Assembly: GCA_011523485.1 (NCBI GenBank)
Contig: WTGR01000945.1
Coordinates: 1-8,637 of the forward strand
Reading direction: 5' to 3'
Source of the DNA: Acidobacteriota bacterium
Lineage (GTDB): Bacteria; Acidobacteriota; Vicinamibacteria; Vicinamibacterales; UBA8438
Length of the DNA: 8,637 bases
A program made the translations under genes and the position numbers. Shown here one piece after another: positions 5,035 to 8,637 of this stretch. The first letter of the stretch is position 1, and every line of letters begins with the position of its first letter. The notes beneath the pieces were generated by a model, which saw only the letters and a list, made by a program, of their open reading frames with translations, was not told the DNA's origin and made no database searches.

Positions 5035-6177
5035 ATGCGACGACGATGGGCTGCGATCGCGGGTGTGCTGCTGGCGCTCGTCGCGGTGGTGGCGGTGATC
5101 GTGGTGCAGGCGCAGCGAAGCCGGGAGCGGCGGACCGGCGAGCCGGCGCTGAGCGTGGAGGACTACACGCCGCGCTCGACCCTCGTGGTCGACGCCAACC
5201 AGGTGCCGCGGGCGCGGTTCCCCGTCGTCGACGTGCACAGTCACCACTGGCCCGGGTTCTCCGCCCGGCGGCTGGACGAGATCGCCGGTGAGATGGACGC
5301 GCTGAACCTCGCCGTCCTCGTCAACCTGAGCGGCGGATCCGGCGGCACCCTGGAGCGCTGCGTCGATACCGTCGCCGGGAGCCGCCACCCGCGGCGGATG
5401 GTGTGCTTCGCCAATCTCGATTTCCGCGGCGGCGTGGGGCCCGGCTTCGGCGAGCGCGCGGCCGCGCAGCTCGAGCGGGACGTGGCGGCGGGGGCCGCGG
5501 GCCTGAAGTTCTTCAAGAACTTCGGCATCGACGTGCGCGACCGGCGCGGGGAGCGCGTGCCGGTGGACGATCCGGAGCTCGACCCGGTCTTCGAGGCGGC
5601 CGGGCGGCTCGGCATCCCGGTGCTCATGCACGTGGGGGAGCCGCAGTCGTTCTACGAGCCCGTCGATCGCTTCAACGAGCGCTGGCTGGAGCTGACGCTG
5701 CTGCCCGACCGCCGGCTTCCCGCGGATCGGCACCCCTCCTTCGAGACGATGATGGGCGAGCGCGACCGCCGCTTCGCGCGCCATCCGGACACGACGTTCA
5801 TCGCCGCCCACATGGGCTGGCACGCCAACGACCTCGGCCGACTCGGGGCGCTGCTCGACCGGCTGCCGAACGTGTACGCCGAGACCGGGGCGATTCTGTA
5901 CGAGCTGGGCCGCCAGCCGCGGACCGCCCGTGCGTTCTTCATCGAGCACCAGGATCGGATCCTGTTCGGCAAGGACAGCTACGCGCCGGAGGAGTTCCCC
6001 TACTATTGGCGCGTGTTCGAGACCGCAGACGAGTACTTCGACTACTACCGGCGCTACCACGCCTTCTGGCAGATGTACGGGATGGATCTGCCCGACCAGG
6101 TACTGCGCAAGGTCTACTACCGGAACGCCCTCGAGGTGGTTCCCGCCATCGACCGGTCCCTGTTCCCGGCGGATTGA
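5035..6177 (+). CDS. Membrane-anchored amidohydrolase-2 family metal-dependent hydrolase
   Basis: This 380-residue TIM-barrel hydrolase carries an N-terminal membrane anchor: basic MRRRW, then hydrophobic residues about 6-25 (AAIAGVLLALVAVVAVIVV). There is no clear signal peptidase site, so it is probably tethered facing the periplasm. Putative metal ligands are the HxH pair H68/H70 in VVDVHSHH, H199 in IPVLMHVGEP, H259 in FIAAHMGWH and D314 in RILFGKDSY. The C-terminal stretch ELGRQP, DEYFDYY and YYRNALEV matches a common group of uncharacterised amidohydrolases. Relatives I recall have FGTD where this has FGKD. The substrate is unknown. The frame is open from 4903, but that part lies in the RNase P RNA. 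ATG 5035 has GGAGG at 5026-5030 and starts at the anchor; ATG 4990 would add 15 residues and lacks a ribosome site. The 85 bp between RNase P RNA and this gene show no clear promoter. Confidence 0.9.
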   Translation: MRRRWAAIAGVLLALVAVVAVIVVQAQRSRERRTGEPALSVEDYTPRSTLVVDANQVPRARFPVVDVHSHHWPGFSARRLDEIAGEMDALNLAVLVNLSGGSGGTLERCVDTVAGSRHPRRMVCFANLDFRGGVGPGFGERAAAQLERDVAAGAAGLKFFKNFGIDVRDRRGERVPVDDPELDPVFEAAGRLGIPVLMHVGEPQSFYEPVDRFNERWLELTLLPDRRLPADRHPSFETMMGERDRRFARHPDTTFIAAHMGWHANDLGRLGALLDRLPNVYAETGAILYELGRQPRTARAFFIEHQDRILFGKDSYAPEEFPYYWRVFETADEYFDYYRRYHAFWQMYGMDLPDQVLRKVYYRNALEVVPAIDRSLFPAD

Positions 6178-6208
6178 CCCCGCCGGAGCCTGCCGCGAGC
6201 TCCCAGGC

Positions 6209-7186
6209 ATGGCGCGCTATCTCGTCACCGGCGGCGCCGGGTTCATCGGGTCCCACGTCGTGGATGCGCTCGCCGCGCGCGGCGACGCGGTCCGCGTGGT
6301 GGACGACCTGTCGACCGGCTGCCGCGACAATCTGGCGGCGCATCCGGCGATCGAGCTGGTCGAGGCCGACCTCGCCGAGCGGCAGGTGGCCGAGGCGGCG
6401 GTGGCCGGCGTCGACTGCGCCATCCACCTGGCGGCGATCCCCTCGGTGGCGCGATCCGTGCGGGAGCCTCGCCGTGCCCACCGCGCCAACGTCGAGGCGA
6501 CGCACGAGCTGCTGCTCGCGGCCCGCGAGGCCGGCGTGCGGCGGCTGGTGCTGGCCAGCTCCTCGTCCGTCTACGGCGAGTCGGAGACCCTGCCCAGCCA
6601 CGAGGGGCTGCGCCCCGCGCCCCTGTCGCCGTACGCGTTGCACAAGCTGATCGGAGAGCAGTACGCGGCGCTGTTCAGCCGGCTGTACGGGCTGGAGACG
6701 GTGGCGCTGCGGTTCTTCAACGTGTTCGGACCGCGGCAGTCGCCGCTGTCGCCCTACTCGGGAGTCATCTCGCTGTTCACGGCGGCGCTGCTCGAAGGAC
6801 GCCCGCCGACGATCTACGGGGACGGCGAGCAGACGCGCGATTTCATCCATGTCACCGACGTCGCCCGCGGCGTCCTGCAGGCCTGCGCCGCACCGGGGAT
6901 CTCGGGGCGGGCCGTCAACGTCGCCCGCGGCGGCCGATTGTCGGTCAACGAGCTTTACGCCGCGTTGCAGCGGGCCACCGGGAGCTTCATCGAGCCGCGC
7001 CGCGCCGACGCGCGTCCCGGCGACGTCCGGCACTCGCAGGCGGACGTGTCGCTGGCCCGCGAGCTCCTGGGCCTTGCGCCGGCCGTGGCGGTCGAGGAGG
7101 GGCTCCGGCGCACCGTCGACTGGCAGCGGGCGCAGGCGGGCGGCGTGCCCGCCCGGAATGCGGGGGCGACAGGCGCCGGCGCGTGA
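6209..7186 (+). CDS. NAD-dependent epimerase/dehydratase, UDP-sugar 4-epimerase-like
   Basis: This 325-residue extended short-chain dehydrogenase/reductase probably inverts C4 of a nucleotide sugar for surface polysaccharide synthesis in the cytoplasm. The Rossmann NAD site is TGGAGFIGSH (7-16), with D32-D33 at the end of strand 2 for NAD ribose binding. HLAAIPSV (73-80) follows strand 4. The catalytic set is Ser about 119 in LASSSSVYG, then Y142 and K146 in PYALHK. FNVFGPRQ..SPYSGVI (170-187), IYGDGEQTRDFIHVTDVARG (202-221) and the C-terminal EGLRRTVDW are typical of GalE/WbpP-type 4-epimerases, WbpP-like being the closer match by eye. Substrate cannot be fixed from sequence. Its ATG lies 31 bp after the amidohydrolase stop, without a terminator between, so the two are probably co-transcribed; the ribosome site is weak. 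The last 20 residues are low-complexity Ala/Gly. Confidence 0.93.
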   Translation: MARYLVTGGAGFIGSHVVDALAARGDAVRVVDDLSTGCRDNLAAHPAIELVEADLAERQVAEAAVAGVDCAIHLAAIPSVARSVREPRRAHRANVEATHELLLAAREAGVRRLVLASSSSVYGESETLPSHEGLRPAPLSPYALHKLIGEQYAALFSRLYGLETVALRFFNVFGPRQSPLSPYSGVISLFTAALLEGRPPTIYGDGEQTRDFIHVTDVARGVLQACAAPGISGRAVNVARGGRLSVNELYAALQRATGSFIEPRRADARPGDVRHSQADVSLARELLGLAPAVAVEEGLRRTVDWQRAQAGGVPARNAGATGAGA

Positions 7187-7233
7187 GAGGCGTCCGGCGT
7201 CCGGCGCCTCGTCCGGCGGCCTTCAACCGGACG
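7187..7233. terminator. Hairpins between convergent genes, possible bidirectional terminator
   Basis: Right after the epimerase stop, GAGGCG (7187-7192) can pair with CGCCTC (7205-7210). A second hairpin, CGTCCGG (7210-7216) with CCGGACG (7227-7233), overlaps the last codons of the convergent minus-strand gene. The heptamer CGTCCGG occurs three times (7191, 7198, 7210). No U tract follows on either strand, so intrinsic termination is uncertain. Confidence 0.5.
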
Positions 7234-7672
7234 GTTGTCGAACGGAGTCGGCCTGCTCGTCGTCGCTCGTTTCCGCGCCGGCGTGCCGAACGGACAGGAC
7301 GAGCCCCTCGGCGCCGACGACTTCCACCGCCAGGCCCGTGGAGATGCGGGTCGCGTCCCCCGCCCGCGCCCGCCAGAGCTCGCCGCCGATGCGCACGTAG
7401 CCGGACGGGGCCAGCGGCTCGACGGCCACCCCGCGGCGCCCGACGAGGCGCTCCACCGGGGGCGCCTCGTTCACGTCGTAGGCGCTGCGCAGCAGCGGGT
7501 AGAGCGCCATGTCCTTGACGACCCAGGCGAGCGGGATCGCGGGCGCCACCCATCCCGGTGCGTCGAACGACGTGCGGATCCACCAGCCGAGGGCCACGGC
7601 CAGCACCCAGCCCGGCACCTGCAGCGCGGTGTAACGCCAGAAGGGCGAGCGGCGCGGCGGCACGACCCCCAT
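7223..7672 (-). CDS. Short NfeD-like membrane protein
   Basis: This 149-residue protein has two predicted membrane helices (about 14-31, TALQVPGWVLAVALGWWI; about 41-61, WVAPAIPLAWVVKDMALYPLL). A soluble beta-rich domain follows (about 76-130; LVGRRGVAVEPLAPSGYVRI, GELWRARAGD, ISTGLAVEVVGAEGLVLSV). The pattern G-x-G-x-A...L.P.G.V...GE.W.A......I..G..V.VV...G..L.V is the NfeD C-terminal OB-fold. Family members help organise membranes together with SPFH/stomatin-type proteins; none is encoded here. Length fits the short NfeD1b class. The ATG at 7672 is chosen because the frame upstream of it is Ser/Arg-rich and overlaps the divergent ligase gene; the ribosome site is poor, and GTG 7663 is an alternative. 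It converges on the epimerase gene. Confidence 0.85.
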   Translation of the reverse strand: MGVVPPRRSPFWRYTALQVPGWVLAVALGWWIRTSFDAPGWVAPAIPLAWVVKDMALYPLLRSAYDVNEAPPVERLVGRRGVAVEPLAPSGYVRIGGELWRARAGDATRISTGLAVEVVGAEGLVLSVRHAGAETSDDEQADSVRQPSG

Positions 7673-7677
7673 ATAAT
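7672..7677 (+). promoter_or_regulatory. -10 box of the ybdK-like gene
   Basis: A perfect TATAAT lies 44 bp before the ligase ATG, in a 49-bp divergent gap otherwise rich in GC. No -35 match is seen at 16-18 bp spacing. Its first base is also the first base of the divergent NfeD-like start codon, so the two genes share this control region. The ligase then has AAGGGG (7711-7716) as ribosome site, 5 nt before its ATG. Confidence 0.6.
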
Positions 7678-7721
7678 CAGTTGGCTCGCGCGCCGGCAAG
7701 AACGTTCGGGAAGGGGCACTG

Positions 7722-8637
7722 ATGAGGATTGCGTTCCGTGGATCGCCGCGTCCGACGGTCGGGGTGGAGCTCGAGCTGCAGCTTCTCGATCCCGAGACCA
7801 TGAACCTGGTCGCCGGCGCGCCGGCGATTCTGCAGAAGACCGCCGACGTCGCGCACGTGAAGGCGGAGCTCATCGAGTCGACCATCGAGCTGAACACGGA
7901 CGTCTGCGAGGATGTCGCCGCCGTGCGCCGGGACCTGCAGGAGCGCATCTCCCAGCTCCTCGCCGTCACCGACGGGCTCGGCTACCAGGTGGCATGCGTC
8001 GGCACGCACCCCTTCTCGAAGTGGGCGGAGCAGCGGATCACCGACTCGGAGCGTTATCGGCGGCTGGTCGATCAGTGCCAGTGGCCGGCGCGCCGCCTCA
8101 TGATCTTCGGCGTTCATGTCCATGTAGGCATCGAGAGCGGCGAGAAGGCGATCGCGGTCAGCAACGGGTTGACCACCTACCTGCCGCACCTGCTGGCGCT
8201 CTCCGCCAGCTCGCCCTTCTTCAACGGCGCCGACACCGGACTGGCGTCCTGCCGGAGCAAGATATTCGAGAGCCTGCCGACCGCCGGCCTGCCCTACCGT
8301 CTGCTCAACTGGGCGGAGTTCCAGCGGCTGATGATCACCCTGGTCAGCGCCAAGGCGATCGAGTCGATTCGGGAGATCTGGTGGGACGTCCGCCCCCATC
8401 CCAACTTCGGCACCATCGAGGTGCGCATCTGCGACGGCCTGCCGACGCTGGACGAGGTGATGGCCGTCACCGCGCTGATCCAGGCGCTGGTGGTCTGGCT
8501 GGGAGAGAAGTACGACGAGGGGATGTACATGCCGCTCCACCGGCACTGGATCGTCCGCGAGAACAAGTGGCGCGCGGCGCGCTGGTCCACCGAGGCCGAG
8601 ATCATCGTCGACGAGGACGGCAACCTGGAGCGCCTGG
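7722..8637 (+). CDS. ybdK: YbdK-type carboxylate-amine ligase (glutamate-cysteine ligase type 2), 3'-truncated by the window
   Basis: The window holds 305 residues; the family is about 370, so about 65 C-terminal residues lie beyond the edge. The GCS2 fold of the glutamine synthetase superfamily shows VGVELELQLLDPE (13-25, with Glu residues placed to bind Mg-ATP), the HPFSKW region (96-101), FGVHVHVGI (129-137), LSASSPFFNGADTGLASCR (160-178), and the signature WWDVRPHPNFGTIEVRICDG (220-239). Characterised members make peptide or amide bonds with ATP, with weak glutamate-cysteine ligase activity; the true substrate is usually unknown. The ATG at 7722 is supported by AAGGGG at 7711-7716 and by the -10 box at 7672. 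Being divergent from the NfeD-like gene, it is likely transcribed independently of the genes to its left. Confidence 0.95.
   Translation, partial: MRIAFRGSPRPTVGVELELQLLDPETMNLVAGAPAILQKTADVAHVKAELIESTIELNTDVCEDVAAVRRDLQERISQLLAVTDGLGYQVACVGTHPFSKWAEQRITDSERYRRLVDQCQWPARRLMIFGVHVHVGIESGEKAIAVSNGLTTYLPHLLALSASSPFFNGADTGLASCRSKIFESLPTAGLPYRLLNWAEFQRLMITLVSAKAIESIREIWWDVRPHPNFGTIEVRICDGLPTLDEVMAVTALIQALVVWLGEKYDEGMYMPLHRHWIVRENKWRAARWSTEAEIIVDEDGNLERL

Noticed and set aside
4930..6210. Long minus-strand frame opposite the amidohydrolase
   Set aside because: Shadow of the GC-rich sense gene, which has clear catalytic motifs.

Overview
The window is GC-rich, gene-dense bacterial DNA. The bacterial type A RNase P RNA, the NtrC-family regulator and the enzyme families would fit a high-GC soil or marine lineage. 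Acidobacteriota (Vicinamibacteria-like) is my best guess, but nothing here proves the phylum.

Layout. Positions 1-370 hold the leader-distal end of a CRISPR array: a 9-nt remnant, four full 36-nt repeats and a last repeat that breaks off after 32 nt. The array enters from the left edge and no cas gene is present. About 455-2020 is an IS110-family insertion sequence. Its DEDD/serine transposase (532-1809, minus strand) is preceded by a non-coding end that can fold into a ~195-nt structured RNA on the transposase strand. This is the most interesting object in the window: a candidate bridge RNA. Next come an unusual membrane-anchored protein (2089-3018) with an N-terminal helix-turn-helix-like domain, a 10-residue tandem repeat, one membrane helix and a coiled coil, and an orphan NtrC/NtrX-type sigma-54 response regulator (3140-4507).

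The second half looks like ordinary chromosome: RNase P RNA (4528-4949), a membrane-anchored amidohydrolase-2 protein (5035-6177), and an NAD-dependent sugar-nucleotide epimerase (6209-7186) probably co-transcribed with it. A convergent short NfeD-like membrane protein follows (7223-7672, minus strand). Divergent from that is a YbdK-type carboxylate-amine (glutamate-cysteine type 2) ligase that runs off the right edge (7722-8637).

How the parts relate. The CRISPR array and IS110 element form an accessory segment next to core genes. The HTH/membrane protein and the response regulator are adjacent and co-directional, and could form a signalling pair, but only position suggests this. The amidohydrolase and epimerase are 31 bp apart, which suggests co-transcription rather than a shared pathway. 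Long open frames antisense to the real genes are GC-driven shadows and were left out.
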